From NCBI RefSeq assembly GCF_014836335.1, contig NZ_JACSRA010000013.1, positions 1-64,000 on the forward strand: a stretch of DNA of 64,000 nt. The letters are read 5' to 3'. This stretch comes from Clostridium cibarium (GTDB lineage: Bacteria > Bacillota > Clostridia > Clostridiales > Clostridiaceae). Numbering within the stretch: the stretch's first letter is position 1; every line of letters starts with the position of its first letter. This document shows positions 18,672 to 28,938 of the stretch, piece by piece. The position numbers and the translations under genes are program-made. The notes under the pieces are model-generated. The model worked only from the letters and a program-made list of their open reading frames with translations. It was not told the DNA's origin and made no database searches.

Positions 18672-21600
18672 CTACTTTAGTGCTTCCATCAATTCTGTAA
18701 CTTTTCTTTGAGTTATACTACTACTTATTAACGCTTCCTCACTCTCATTAACAAGGCTGCTATTTTTACCTTTATACTTCCTAAGTGCATCTCTTAGTGC
18801 ATCACGATTTGGTGCTGGAACAATTGAAAGTTCATCCACATAAAGTATATTGTCATCTTTAGAATACAGTGACAAAATAACCTTAGTAGTACCCTTGGGC
18901 TCATCGTATACAAAAGCCTCATTATTACATTCAGCCCAATTTGCCACTCTCACATTAACAGGTTGAAATGAACTTATACTAAGAGGGCCACCTTCGAGAA
19001 TAGAACCTAACAATGTATTACCATTAAACCAAGCCCTTTCACCAGCTTCACGTGCTGCAAGTGGTTTTGGCATATCACGTCCACCAATTTTGGTCATCCC
19101 TAACTGCTTACCGTTTTCATCATAATATACTAATGCAACTTTAACATCTCCTGGTTTTTCAGCTGCAACTTCATAACCTAGTGATCCATCCTTCATTGAA
19201 AGAAATTGACCATTAAAATGGTATCTCTCACCTTTTGTCATCTTACCAGTGACATCTTGCCATATCCCATCATATTTCCCATTAGCACTTGTACGATTTC
19301 CCAACCTTGCAGAACCAGCAACTTTCGAAGTATTACTATTTTTTAGATATCTTGAAAGTCCTGAATAGCTCTGGATTGTGCTTGCACTTAGTGCAGGTCC
19401 AGTGACATTCTGCTCAAACTTTCCTTTGCTATATCTTCCTACTGACCACCCATCAGTATTTGAATCAGTTGTAGTATCAAAATCACCATTCTTTAGCACG
19501 TTTCCTTCTGTAATTACCACTGAATTATTTGCATCAGCACTCCAATCAGAATCGTTAGCCCCAAATAAAAAGCGATCAACTGTAATCTTATCATGTAAGC
19601 CACCTAATGCAGCTACAATATAAAGATCTTTATGTCCATAAGCCCCATTATCACCAGTGTCAACCTTAGCTTGATATTTGCTATAACTTGTTCCTTCTGG
19701 CACAAGTATTTCAGCTACTCGTTTTCCTTTTGATGTTATATCGCTAACGCTTCCTACATGTGTGCCAACAGGCAATGTGTATGCGAGTAAGCTTCCACCC
19801 TTACCTGATGTTGCATGTGAAAGTGCAGTTAGATATAGCAAGTGTCTACGAACGACGCCACCATTAGCAGAGCCATCAGCAAAGTTAACATTTTTATAAG
19901 AAAGATAATCACTATTTCCAAGTGAAACTGCTTCTTTAGTACGACCAGCATTACCAGCTTTATTTCCCATTATACCGTTATCGTTTTCTTCAGCTTCAAA
20001 AGTAGAGAAAATATCGCGTTCACTGTCAAGACCATTAAAAGTAGCATATCTGCCTTCAGATGGTACTATTGTAACAATACTTGCTGATGGAATATCTATG
20101 ATAAACTTACCATTCTTCACAGGAATCTTTGCAAGCTTCTTCTGATTTTCGCTACCAGAAGTACGAAATACTGTTACACTCTTAGTACCCTCTGGAAAAT
20201 CCTTCAAGGCAAACTCTAGATGTTTAATACTATCATCATTGTTAGAATTAGTTATGGTTATTGAAAAATCCTTATCATCTGAACTCTTAAATCCAACAAC
20301 ATTTAAATTGTCACCTGGCTCACGTGTCACACTAAAACGTTTGTCCCCTGGATTCATAAAACGTGAAAAATGACCAAAACCATAAAAACGTTTGAAAATT
20401 TGATATTCGCCTGTTAATGTACTAGTATGTCCAGCGTATTGTTGGGAGTTTGTATTTACCAATCGAATTAGGTCAGAACCATTTGCACCGTTATTATCCC
20501 ATGTCATCCACCATAGATAAGCATTAATACCTGGATTGCTTGTAAACATATTTGTCATAAGATATGCATATCGCACAGCATCATTGATATTCTGATTACC
20601 ATAACGCTGAGTATATGCACCTGCTGATCCATCACTAACATCCTGATTCATAAACTCGGCTTGCCAGATCTTATATCCATTTAGGTATGATGGCCACTTT
20701 GTACCATCTACTGTGTAGTCATAAGGTTTAAGTGCAATATTGCTATTTCCTTCTGCATTATGTTTTAGTATAGTTTCATCTGTTCCAGTGCCAACTGAAC
20801 CATATAAATGGGTAGTAGCCACATCGAGATACTTATGTTTGTTGATACTAGAATCTAGTTCTGGAAAAACCTCAGCCCCCCTATCCAAAGTAGCCTCCAG
20901 GTTAGTTCCATCCAATGCACATAACTTTGGTTGAAAATCAATCACTTTACCATCAGGGTTCTTAATTCCATATAGCATACCTCCTGGTTGTACAGCTTTC
21001 TTTAAAGTTGGACCTATGTAATCATCAATAAGTTCCTTAATGTATGAAGAACTTGCACCTTCAAGGTCAGGTTCATTAAATGGGTTTATGTTAGTAATAG
21101 GAATTCCCCATTGCTCCCAATAGCCCTTAATATAATTGACTAGATAATCTGCATATGCTTGATAGTAGATTTTTTTACCATCTGAAGCTTTATCATCACG
21201 TATTATCTTACTTGGAACATTGCTTCCAGATGAAGATGGCTTGCTCATCCAATAAGGTGCCTCCCACATACATGCATAAAATGTATGTACCCCATACTTC
21301 ATTGCTTGTTTCATAGTCCACACTTGGTCTATATCAAAAATTTCTTTTCTAGTACGAGAACTGCTCTTAATTACTACAGGTTTATCTCCTGATTCCTTAA
21401 TCCAATTTACAGGGCCACCTTTGTCATTTGCTATAGACTTGTCCCAATTATCATAATCCCAAGCGAAATCCTTTACAGGAACCATAGTGCCAGTTTTATG
21501 TTCAGGTTCATTTGGCCAAATTGTATCAGTTTGACCATCGTAGAAACGATTTGATGCTTTCATCATCTTATAACCATACAAACCAGCTGTTCCATTCACA

Positions 21601-22025
21601 GGAATTGGGTTTCCACCCACGTCATAACCAGGTTTGCTTATGTCAACCCTCAAACCTGTCTTTGGATTAAACCCCGGACTACTTTGCGAAGTCCCACTAG
21701 CAGTAACACCACCATTGCCAATAATAACTCGTACAATATCATGCCCAGTTCCATTCTTTTCACTAAACGCCAAGTTAAGCAGATGATTAACTGTTTCTTG
21801 TTTACCTGCTGTAGCTAACTGTATAAGCATGCTGGAAGCAGTATATGCATAGGCTGATCCTACACCATCCATAGTCTGATATGTTGTTTTCCAATCAGCA
21901 ATAACTGGAGCTGCATAATTTACTGCCTTTGCCTGAAAAGGAACCAGCATTGTAATACTGATAAAAAACGCTAGCGTGATATTAGCAAAGAGCATCAGAA
22001 ACGATTTTGTATTATTTTTCCTCAT
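18672..22025 (-). CDS. secreted GH30-type glucuronoxylanase with carbohydrate-binding modules
   Basis: A 1117-residue exported enzyme. Residues 1-34 form a signal peptide ending near PFQAKA. The catalytic region (about 40-660) has MDGVGSA at its start, Glu318 in NPFNEPD as acid/base and Glu457 in IWQAEFMNQ as nucleophile, the order found in GH30. A CBM6-like segment (about 680-850, FEAEENDNG) and a CBM4/22-like segment (about 860-1070, VLKNGDFD) follow. No anchor motif is seen. As the first gene of the glucuronoxylan operon, it probably cuts extracellular xylan at glucuronate branches. Family assignment is by motifs and context; the catalytic part is longer than typical GH30_8 enzymes. Confidence 0.78.
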   Translation of the reverse strand: MRKNNTKSFLMLFANITLAFFISITMLVPFQAKAVNYAAPVIADWKTTYQTMDGVGSAYAYTASSMLIQLATAGKQETVNHLLNLAFSEKNGTGHDIVRVIIGNGGVTASGTSQSSPGFNPKTGLRVDISKPGYDVGGNPIPVNGTAGLYGYKMMKASNRFYDGQTDTIWPNEPEHKTGTMVPVKDFAWDYDNWDKSIANDKGGPVNWIKESGDKPVVIKSSSRTRKEIFDIDQVWTMKQAMKYGVHTFYACMWEAPYWMSKPSSSGSNVPSKIIRDDKASDGKKIYYQAYADYLVNYIKGYWEQWGIPITNINPFNEPDLEGASSSYIKELIDDYIGPTLKKAVQPGGMLYGIKNPDGKVIDFQPKLCALDGTNLEATLDRGAEVFPELDSSINKHKYLDVATTHLYGSVGTGTDETILKHNAEGNSNIALKPYDYTVDGTKWPSYLNGYKIWQAEFMNQDVSDGSAGAYTQRYGNQNINDAVRYAYLMTNMFTSNPGINAYLWWMTWDNNGANGSDLIRLVNTNSQQYAGHTSTLTGEYQIFKRFYGFGHFSRFMNPGDKRFSVTREPGDNLNVVGFKSSDDKDFSITITNSNNDDSIKHLEFALKDFPEGTKSVTVFRTSGSENQKKLAKIPVKNGKFIIDIPSASIVTIVPSEGRYATFNGLDSERDIFSTFEAEENDNGIMGNKAGNAGRTKEAVSLGNSDYLSYKNVNFADGSANGGVVRRHLLYLTALSHATSGKGGSLLAYTLPVGTHVGSVSDITSKGKRVAEILVPEGTSYSKYQAKVDTGDNGAYGHKDLYIVAALGGLHDKITVDRFLFGANDSDWSADANNSVVITEGNVLKNGDFDTTTDSNTDGWSVGRYSKGKFEQNVTGPALSASTIQSYSGLSRYLKNSNTSKVAGSARLGNRTSANGKYDGIWQDVTGKMTKGERYHFNGQFLSMKDGSLGYEVAAEKPGDVKVALVYYDENGKQLGMTKIGGRDMPKPLAAREAGERAWFNGNTLLGSILEGGPLSISSFQPVNVRVANWAECNNEAFVYDEPKGTTKVILSLYSKDDNILYVDELSIVPAPNRDALRDALRKYKGKNSSLVNESEEALISSSITQRKVTELMEALK

Positions 22026-22063
22026 TGTATAAACCCCTTCCTTAATTTCAAATTATTGATAAT

Positions 22064-22092
22064 ATTTTATTACTGTAATATAATAAACTCAA
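22064..22092 (-). promoter_or_regulatory. promoter of the glucuronoxylan operon
   Basis: On the minus strand, TTGAGT (22087-22092) and TAAAAT (22064-22069) are 17 bp apart. They lie in the short divergent region between the GH30 gene and the AraC regulator, so activator binding sites must be close by. Confidence 0.55.
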
Positions 22093-22145
22093 TGGTCAAA
22101 AATTAGATGACTTGTACAATTTTAGAAAGGATAGTATATTTTTAT

Positions 22146-22940
22146 ATGAATTATGCTGATATTAATCCTCAAATTGAATATTTTATTAATAGACATTCCA
22201 CACCTAGTTGGATTATTGAAGATGCTATAACAGATTTTATTGATTTAACATATATTTCTAAAGGGAAAGTTTTCTACACTATTAATGATGTAACATATGA
22301 ATTAAATGAAGGCGATCTTATATGTATTCCCAAAGGTAGCCGTAGAAGTGCATTTACTGATTCTGAAAACTTAATGTCAAGCTATGCTCTAAATTTCCAC
22401 CTCTATAATCTAAAAGGTGATACTGTAACCTTACCATTTCCACTAGTATCACATATTGGTAAGCCAGAAGAATTGCTTTCCTTATATAATAATTTGACAT
22501 TTGAATGGTTAAAGAAAAATCAAGGTTATGAATTGAAAACTCGTGCTTTGCTTCTTATGATACTTCATTATTATTTTAAACATTTATATTATAAAGATAA
22601 TATCATTGATGTAGACAAACGTATTCAAAAGGCTGTTAACTATATTTTAAGAAATCTGCAAAATCAAATAGAAGTAAAAGAATTAGCATCTACTACTGGT
22701 TTAACCACTGCCTATTTTGGCACTCTTTTCAAGAGATACATGGGATTATCTGTTAAAGAATATATTAATCGAATGAAAATTAATAACGCTGAAAATATTT
22801 TGTTGAGTGGTGAATTCTCTGTTCAAGAGGCTGCATATAAATGCGGTTTTGAAGACGTTTACTACTTTAGCAAACTATTTAAAAAAACAAAAGGATTCCC
22901 ACCATCTAAAATTCTATTAGAGAAAAATAAGAGCTATTAA
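22146..22940 (+). CDS. AraC-family regulator of the glucuronoxylan operon
   Basis: A 264-residue AraC/XylS regulator. The N-terminal cupin sugar-sensing half has the segment GDLICIPKGSRRS, and the C-terminal tandem helix-turn-helix (about residues 165-260) has EVKELASTTGLTTAYFGTLF and EAAYKCGFEDVYYFSKLFKK. It is divergent from the GH30 gene across about 120 bp, the classic position for a local activator. The start is uncertain: ATG 22107 has no ribosome site, while ATG 22146 has an AAAGG with rather long spacing. The inducer is probably a xylan fragment, by inference. Confidence 0.82.
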   Translation: MNYADINPQIEYFINRHSTPSWIIEDAITDFIDLTYISKGKVFYTINDVTYELNEGDLICIPKGSRRSAFTDSENLMSSYALNFHLYNLKGDTVTLPFPLVSHIGKPEELLSLYNNLTFEWLKKNQGYELKTRALLLMILHYYFKHLYYKDNIIDVDKRIQKAVNYILRNLQNQIEVKELASTTGLTTAYFGTLFKRYMGLSVKEYINRMKINNAENILLSGEFSVQEAAYKCGFEDVYYFSKLFKKTKGFPPSKILLEKNKSY

Positions 22941-22980
22941 TATTTATAACTATCTATATTTTATGGAATCGTCAATTATA

Positions 22981-23011
22981 AATGCACCAATCTCACAATG
23001 ATTGGTGCATT
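22981..23011. terminator. shared terminator between araC-type regulator and galM
   Basis: A perfect 12-bp stem (22981-22992 with 23000-23011) with a seven-base loop lies between convergent genes. T-rich sequence follows the plus-strand arm, so it can stop the regulator transcript and probably also the galM transcript. Confidence 0.75.
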
Positions 23012-23025
23012 TATTCATACTACAC

Positions 23026-24054
23026 TTAAGCTAAACTAAAATGATATTTTATATTATAATGTTTCTTTTCATCTGCATTTAGCACAATGTGTCCAAAACC
23101 TTTATGATTAATTGCATCTGGTAAAGTTTGAGGTTCTAAAGCTACTGCCATATGCTTAGCTATACTCTTCCCATTCATTTTAAAATTATCATAACAAGCA
23201 TTTAAAGTATAAACTATTAATGCATTACGTTCTGATTCAATATCTAATCTTATACCTGTATCCTTACTAATTAAAGTAGCAATATTTTTACTATTAACTT
23301 TAAATGGATGATCAATTCCATCTAATTTTAATTCCTTCTTAAAACTTTCTACTACCTTCATTAAATCTTTGGGTTCTCTAAAATCAAAAGGTGTTTCCTT
23401 AACCTCTTTAAGCTTTCCTGTAGGTATATTATCAGATCTAAGTTCTTCAACGTAATCTGAATTAATTTGTAAGGTATGATTTCTTAGTAAATTTTCAAAA
23501 TTGCCACTTAAATTAAAATATGAATGCACAGTTGGATTAAATAATGTATCCTTATCTGAAGATGCATCAAAGTCAATATTCAAATCATTATTATCATTTA
23601 AAGAGTAAGTGATTTTAACTTCTATATTACCTGGAAATCCATCCTCTTCTTCTTTGATAATATTATAGAAAGTTACACTATTATTACTTTCGGAAATTCT
23701 ACTTTCCCAATTAAACGAATTAAATCCATGAGTACCTCCATGAAGAAGATTTTCACCTTCATTAGATTCTACCTTGTACCTTTTTCCCTTAATCTCAAAT
23801 TCACCTTTTTCTATACGTCCAGCAACACGTCCTATAGATGCAGCTGAAAATATTTTTGTATCTTTTAAATAATAATCTAAATTATTAAATCCTAGCAGTA
23901 CATTTACTGGATTATTATTTTTATCTAAAGCATAAATTTCTGTTAAAGTAGCTCCATGAGAGATACATGAAAACTTCATGCCATTTTTATTATTTATAGT
24001 ATACTTATATACAGGCTTTTCTTGAAATTGTCCACAAATTTCTTTCTTGATCAC
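23026..24054 (-). CDS. galM: aldose 1-epimerase
   Basis: A 342-residue mutarotase that interconverts alpha and beta anomers of aldoses. The blocks GRVAGRIEKGEF, LLHGGTHGFNSFNW, NPTVHSYFNLSG and LEPQTLPDAINH contain the catalytic histidine and glutamate of the GalM family. It is the last gene of the arabinose operon, 16 bases after transketolase. Here it would supply the anomer used by arabinose isomerase. There is no signal peptide. Confidence 0.93.
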   Translation of the reverse strand: MIKKEICGQFQEKPVYKYTINNKNGMKFSCISHGATLTEIYALDKNNNPVNVLLGFNNLDYYLKDTKIFSAASIGRVAGRIEKGEFEIKGKRYKVESNEGENLLHGGTHGFNSFNWESRISESNNSVTFYNIIKEEEDGFPGNIEVKITYSLNDNNDLNIDFDASSDKDTLFNPTVHSYFNLSGNFENLLRNHTLQINSDYVEELRSDNIPTGKLKEVKETPFDFREPKDLMKVVESFKKELKLDGIDHPFKVNSKNIATLISKDTGIRLDIESERNALIVYTLNACYDNFKMNGKSIAKHMAVALEPQTLPDAINHKGFGHIVLNADEKKHYNIKYHFSLA

Positions 24055-24070
24055 ATTTCTCCCTCCCTTA

Positions 24071-26059
24071 TTATAAATTTTCTAAAACACTTTTAGCTTT
24101 TTGTACTACATTTTCTATAGTAAAGCCAAACTCTTTAAATAAAACTTCTGCCTTTCCTGATGCTCCAAATGTCTCCATTCCTATTACTTCACCATCAATA
24201 CCTACATATTTATGCCATCCAAATGGTGATGCAGCTTCCACAGCAACTCTTGCTCTAACCTTTTTAGGCAATACTGAACTCTTATATTCTTCGCTTTGAT
24301 CATCAAATAATTCAAAAGAAGGCATGCTAACAACTCTAGCATCTATATTTTCTTTTTCTAACTCTTTTGCAGCATTTAAAATAAGTTCAACCTCGGAACC
24401 TGAAGCCATTAATATAACATCTGGATTTTCTTTATTTTTAGAATCCTTAAGTATATATCCACCCTTTAATGCATTTTTACCTGAACCATCATATAAAGGT
24501 AGTGTTTGTCTTGTAAGAACCAACGCAGTTGGACCTTTTTTACTATTTATTGCACTGTACCAAGCTGCAGCAGTTTCATTTGAATCCGCCGGTCTAAATG
24601 TAGTCATATTAGGAATTGATCTAAGTGCTGCTAACTGTTCAATAGGTTCATGAGTTGGTCCATCTTCTCCTACTCCAATACTATCATGGGTTAACACATA
24701 AGTAATTGGAAGTTTCATTAAAGCTGAAAGTCTCATTGCCCCCTTCATATAATCACTAAATACAAAGAAAGTTCCTACAAATACTTTAAGTCCTCCATGT
24801 AAATACATTCCATTAGCAATGGCTGCCATAGCATGTTCCCTTACTCCAAAATGCATATTTGAACCTTTTCTATTTTCAGCAGAAAAATCTCCTCTATCAT
24901 TCATATATGTTTTATTTGATGGAGCTAAATCTGCAGAACCTCCCATAAGATTAGGAATTACTTTAGCAAGTCTATTGATTATAACCCCTGAAGATTGTCT
25001 TGTTGCCATTGGTTTATCAAACTTCCAAAACTCTTCCGCTTCAAGAAGATTAACTTCTCCTTCCCCATTAAACCAAAGCTCCCACTCTTTAGCTAATGAA
25101 GGATATTCTTTTTCATATTCTTTAAATAACTTATTCCATTTTTCTTCTTCTTTTTTAGCTCTTACTTTAAATTCTTCTCTAAAAGCTCTTACTTCATTTG
25201 GAACACTAAAAGGCTCATAATTCCAATTTAAATTTTCCTTTGTAAGTCTTAGATTTTCTTCCCCTAAAGCCTCACCATGAGCTGATGGTGTTCCTTGTTT
25301 ATTAGGACAACCAAATCCTATAATATTTTTTACTATTAGTATAGAAGGCTTATTCTTTTCTTCTTTAGCCTTTTTAATAGCTGCATCTACTTCTTCTATA
25401 TTATTACCATCATCTACATTTATGACTTGCCAACCATAAGCTTTATATCTTAAAGCTACATTTTCTCTAAAAGCAATATCTGTATTTCCTTCTATAGATA
25501 TGTTGTTTGAATCATATAAAACTATTAATTTTCCTAGTCCAAGTGTCCCAGCTAAAGAGCTAGCTTCACCTGAAATTCCTTCCATTAGACATCCATCACC
25601 AGCTACAGCATAAGTATAATGATCTACAACCTTATATTTTTCTCTATTAAACTTTTCTGCTAAATAAGTTTCCGCTATAGCCATACCAACAGCATTACAA
25701 ATTCCTTGTCCAAGTGGTCCTGTTGTTGTTTCTATCCCATGAGTATGTCCATATTCAGGATGTCCAGGAGTCTTGCTTCCAAATTGTCTAAAATTCTTTA
25801 TATCATCTATACTTACATCATATCCAAAGACATTAAGTAGTGAATATAAAAGCATTGAACCATGTCCTGCAGAAAGTACAAATCTATCTCTGTTCTTCCA
25901 CTCAACATTTTCTGGATTATGTTTTAAATATCTACTCCAAAGTGTATATGCCATGCTTGCACAGCCCAAAGGCAAGCCTGGATGCCCAGACTTCGCCTTT
26001 TCTATAGCTTCTGCAGAAAGTATTCTTATTGTATTTATAGCTAAATTATCTATATTCAT
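24071..26059 (-). CDS. tkt: transketolase
   Basis: A 662-residue, full-length thiamine-diphosphate enzyme. It transfers two-carbon units between pentose phosphates and glyceraldehyde-3-phosphate or erythrose-4-phosphate. The conserved segments [33 protein letters not shown] (cofactor motif) and [13 protein letters not shown] (catalytic glutamate) are intact. It lies between the transaldolase and galM genes in the arabinose operon. This makes it a dedicated pentose-phosphate copy co-induced with arabinose use. Confidence 0.95.
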   Translation of the reverse strand: MNIDNLAINTIRILSAEAIEKAKSGHPGLPLGCASMAYTLWSRYLKHNPENVEWKNRDRFVLSAGHGSMLLYSLLNVFGYDVSIDDIKNFRQFGSKTPGHPEYGHTHGIETTTGPLGQGICNAVGMAIAETYLAEKFNREKYKVVDHYTYAVAGDGCLMEGISGEASSLAGTLGLGKLIVLYDSNNISIEGNTDIAFRENVALRYKAYGWQVINVDDGNNIEEVDAAIKKAKEEKNKPSILIVKNIIGFGCPNKQGTPSAHGEALGEENLRLTKENLNWNYEPFSVPNEVRAFREEFKVRAKKEEEKWNKLFKEYEKEYPSLAKEWELWFNGEGEVNLLEAEEFWKFDKPMATRQSSGVIINRLAKVIPNLMGGSADLAPSNKTYMNDRGDFSAENRKGSNMHFGVREHAMAAIANGMYLHGGLKVFVGTFFVFSDYMKGAMRLSALMKLPITYVLTHDSIGVGEDGPTHEPIEQLAALRSIPNMTTFRPADSNETAAAWYSAINSKKGPTALVLTRQTLPLYDGSGKNALKGGYILKDSKNKENPDVILMASGSEVELILNAAKELEKENIDARVVSMPSFELFDDQSEEYKSSVLPKKVRARVAVEAASPFGWHKYVGIDGEVIGMETFGASGKAEVLFKEFGFTIENVVQKAKSVLENL

Positions 26060-26077
26060 GGTGTTTTATCTCCTTTG

Positions 26078-26725
26078 CTATCTATTAAATGCATCTTTCC
26101 AATCCTTCATAAATCTTTCTATCCCTGCATCAGTAAGAGGATGTTTAACTAATTGCTTTAAAACTTTATATGGAATTGTCCCTATATGTGCTCCAGCTTC
26201 TGCTGCATCAACTACATGCTTTGGACTTCTTATGCTTGCAGCTATTATTTCTGTCTTTATTCCATGAATATTAAATATATTGACAATTGAATTTATTAGC
26301 TCCATAGAATTAGATGATATATCATCTAATCTACCAAGAAAAGGACTTACAAAAGTAGCACCTGCTTTTGCTGCTAAAAGAGCTTGCCCTGCTGAAAATA
26401 TAAGTGTTACATTTGTTTTTATTCCTTCTTTAGATAACACCTTAACAGCTTTTAATCCCTCTTCTGTTATTGGTATTTTTACTACCATATTCTTATGGAT
26501 TTTAGCTATTTCTCTACCTTCCTTAATCATTCCTTCTGCATCTAATGCAATGACTTCACCACTTATAGGTCCATCCACTATAGATGTAATCTCTTGTATA
26601 ACTTCTTTAAAATCCCTACCTTCTTTTGCTATAAGTGAAGGGTTTGTTGTTACTCCACAAATTATCCCCATGTCATTAGCTTCTTTTATTTCTTCAACAT
26701 TAGCTGTATCTATAAATAGTTTCAT
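26078..26725 (-). CDS. tal: transaldolase (small TalC/Fsa type)
   Basis: A 215-residue, single-domain transaldolase. It starts [18 protein letters not shown], and the Schiff-base lysine lies in [11 protein letters not shown]. The [11 protein letters not shown] segment is typical of the family. Members of this short class are either transaldolases or fructose-6-phosphate aldolases. Position between araA and tkt favours transaldolase in the non-oxidative pentose phosphate pathway. Spacing to both neighbours is short, consistent with one transcript. Confidence 0.93.
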   Translation of the reverse strand: MKLFIDTANVEEIKEANDMGIICGVTTNPSLIAKEGRDFKEVIQEITSIVDGPISGEVIALDAEGMIKEGREIAKIHKNMVVKIPITEEGLKAVKVLSKEGIKTNVTLIFSAGQALLAAKAGATFVSPFLGRLDDISSNSMELINSIVNIFNIHGIKTEIIAASIRSPKHVVDAAEAGAHIGTIPYKVLKQLVKHPLTDAGIERFMKDWKDAFNR

Positions 26726-26749
26726 TTCTTATCCTCCTAATTTCTTAAC

Positions 26750-28216
26750 TTACTTTGTTGTTTTTTCTATAATATCTCTAAGTTTAGTTTCCTTATCTAT
26801 AACTATAGTTTCAAGTCCTACCATACGGCTCCAGTCATATACTTGTTCTACTGTTAAATCTAATGAAACAACTGTATGATGTCCACCACCTGCATAAATC
26901 CAAGCTCTTACACCATCAAGGAAATTAGGTTCTGGTTTCCATACCATCTTTGCAACTGGCAAGTTAGGCATATCTTCATCTGGTTCTACAGCAGTTAATT
27001 CATTTATAATTAATCTATAATTACTTCCAAGATCTAGCATAGACACGGCTACACCTTTTCCTGTTGATCCATTAAATATTAAACGAGCTGGATCTTCTTT
27101 ATCACCTATTCCAAGTGGTTTAACAACAACCTTTGGTCTATCTGATGCAAAAGTTGGGTCAACTTCTAACATATGTGCACCTAATACCTTTTCATTTCCA
27201 CTTTGTAGTTCATATGTGTAATCTTCCATAAATCCAGTTCTAGTGTTATTAGTCATAACTTTTAACATTCTATCTAAAGCTGCAGTCTTCCAATCTCCTT
27301 CACCTGCAAATCCATAACCTTCTGCATTTAAACGTTGAACTGCTAGTCCAGGTAATTGCTTCATTCCATAAAGATCTTCAAAGTTTGTACAGAATGCATT
27401 GTAATTTCCTCTATCTAAGAAAGTTCTTAGTGCTATTTCCATCCTAATTTGTTCTTTAACTTGCTTTTCATAATATGCTGGATCATTTTCTCCTGGATCT
27501 AAAATATATAATTCTTCAAATTCTTTGTAAGTTTTATCAATTTCACTTTCTGATACCTTGTTTATTTCAGCTACCAAATCACCTACAGCAAAATAATCAA
27601 CTGTCCATCCAAATTGAATTTGAGCTTCTATCTTGTCCCCCTCTGTAACAGCAACATTACGCATATTATCACCAAAACGAGCTACCTTTATATCTTGGCT
27701 AGCCATATACCCTACTGCCACCTTCATCCAATCAGATACTTCCCTTTGGATATTTTTATCTTTCCAGTATCCTACTATAACTTTATTATTTTTATTAAGT
27801 CTTGCATTAATAAATCCATATTCTCTATCTCCATGGGCACTTTGATGCAAGTTCATATAGTCCATATCTATTTTCTTCCAAGGAATATTTTCGTTAAATT
27901 GAGTTGCTAAATGTAGTAGTGGCTTTTGTAGAAGTTTAGTTCCAGCAATCCACATCTTAGCTGGTGAGAATGTATGCATCCATGTAATTACCCCTGCTAC
28001 CTCATCTCTATAGTTAACCTCTTTCATTATCTTTTTTATTTCATCAGCTGATGTTGCTAAAGATTTAAATACTATTTCATAAGGTAAATTTCCACTTCTA
28101 TTTAGTTCATCTACGATTTCTTGTGAATCTCTTCTAACTTCAGCTAAAGCTTCTTCTCCATATAGATGCTGACTTCCTACTACAAACCAAAATTCCATTT
28201 TACTATTTTTAAACAT
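26750..28216 (-). CDS. araA: L-arabinose isomerase
   Basis: A 488-residue enzyme that converts L-arabinose to L-ribulose. It starts near [17 protein letters not shown], the AraA hallmark, and has [17 protein letters not shown] and GGGHHTVVS blocks with metal-binding glutamates and histidines. It overlaps the end of araD by eight bases. AAGGGAGAG upstream supports the ATG at 28216. Length is normal for the family. Confidence 0.97.
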   Translation of the reverse strand: MFKNSKMEFWFVVGSQHLYGEEALAEVRRDSQEIVDELNRSGNLPYEIVFKSLATSADEIKKIMKEVNYRDEVAGVITWMHTFSPAKMWIAGTKLLQKPLLHLATQFNENIPWKKIDMDYMNLHQSAHGDREYGFINARLNKNNKVIVGYWKDKNIQREVSDWMKVAVGYMASQDIKVARFGDNMRNVAVTEGDKIEAQIQFGWTVDYFAVGDLVAEINKVSESEIDKTYKEFEELYILDPGENDPAYYEKQVKEQIRMEIALRTFLDRGNYNAFCTNFEDLYGMKQLPGLAVQRLNAEGYGFAGEGDWKTAALDRMLKVMTNNTRTGFMEDYTYELQSGNEKVLGAHMLEVDPTFASDRPKVVVKPLGIGDKEDPARLIFNGSTGKGVAVSMLDLGSNYRLIINELTAVEPDEDMPNLPVAKMVWKPEPNFLDGVRAWIYAGGGHHTVVSLDLTVEQVYDWSRMVGLETIVIDKETKLRDIIEKTTK

Positions 28217-28934
28217 AATTTATCTCTCCCTTTTCACTTATATTTTGACCATAATATGCATTTTCTCCATGCTTACGGAAAAAGTGCTTATCTAATAATG
28301 ATTTATTCATCCTAATATTTTCAGGATTTAACTGCAAAGAATGGTAAGTCATCTTTGCCACCTCTTCTAATACAACAGAATTGTGTACAGCATTTTTAGG
28401 ATCTGTTCCCCAAGTAAATGGACCATGATCATTTACTAAAACTCCTGGCATGTAATCAGGATTTATATTTTTACTTCTAAAGGTTTCAGCAATAACATTA
28501 CCTGTTTCTTTTTCATATTGACCTTTAATTTCTTCTACTGTCATTTGACGAGTTACAGGTATATCTCCATAGAAATAATCTCCTTGTGTAGTTCCCGATG
28601 CTGGAACTTCTAATCCTGCCTGTGCAAATGAAACTGCCCAAGGTGAATGTGTGTGCACAATTCCCTTTATATTTGGAAACGCCTTATATAAAACTAAATG
28701 TGTTGCTGTATCACTGGATGGATTCAAGTTTCCCTCTACAATCTTTCCATCTAAATCCACTACAACCATGTCACTAGCTTTCATTTCTGAGTACTCAACT
28801 CCACTAGGCTTAATTACAACTAAGCCTTTCTCTCTATCTATACCACTTACATTTCCCCATGTGAATGTCACTAATCCATACTTAGGTAATAACAAATTAG
28901 CTTCCAATACCTCTTTCTTTAACTTTTCTAACAT
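28209..28934 (-). CDS. araD: L-ribulose-5-phosphate 4-epimerase
   Basis: A 241-residue class II aldolase-fold epimerase that converts L-ribulose-5-phosphate to D-xylulose-5-phosphate. Conserved segments include [30 protein letters not shown] and the zinc-binding [11 protein letters not shown]. The final tyrosine-rich HGENAYYGQ is also typical. The gene sits between araB (four-base gap) and araA (eight-base overlap), giving the order araB-araD-araA. Confidence 0.96.
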   Translation of the reverse strand: MLEKLKKEVLEANLLLPKYGLVTFTWGNVSGIDREKGLVVIKPSGVEYSEMKASDMVVVDLDGKIVEGNLNPSSDTATHLVLYKAFPNIKGIVHTHSPWAVSFAQAGLEVPASGTTQGDYFYGDIPVTRQMTVEEIKGQYEKETGNVIAETFRSKNINPDYMPGVLVNDHGPFTWGTDPKNAVHNSVVLEEVAKMTYHSLQLNPENIRMNKSLLDKHFFRKHGENAYYGQNISEKGEINYV

Positions 28935-28938
28935 AACC

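Noticed and set aside
25773..26879. Long plus-strand open frames across the transketolase, transaldolase and arabinose isomerase genes
   Set aside because: They are antisense to confidently identified enzymes; long antisense frames are common in AT-rich codon usage and carry no family motif.
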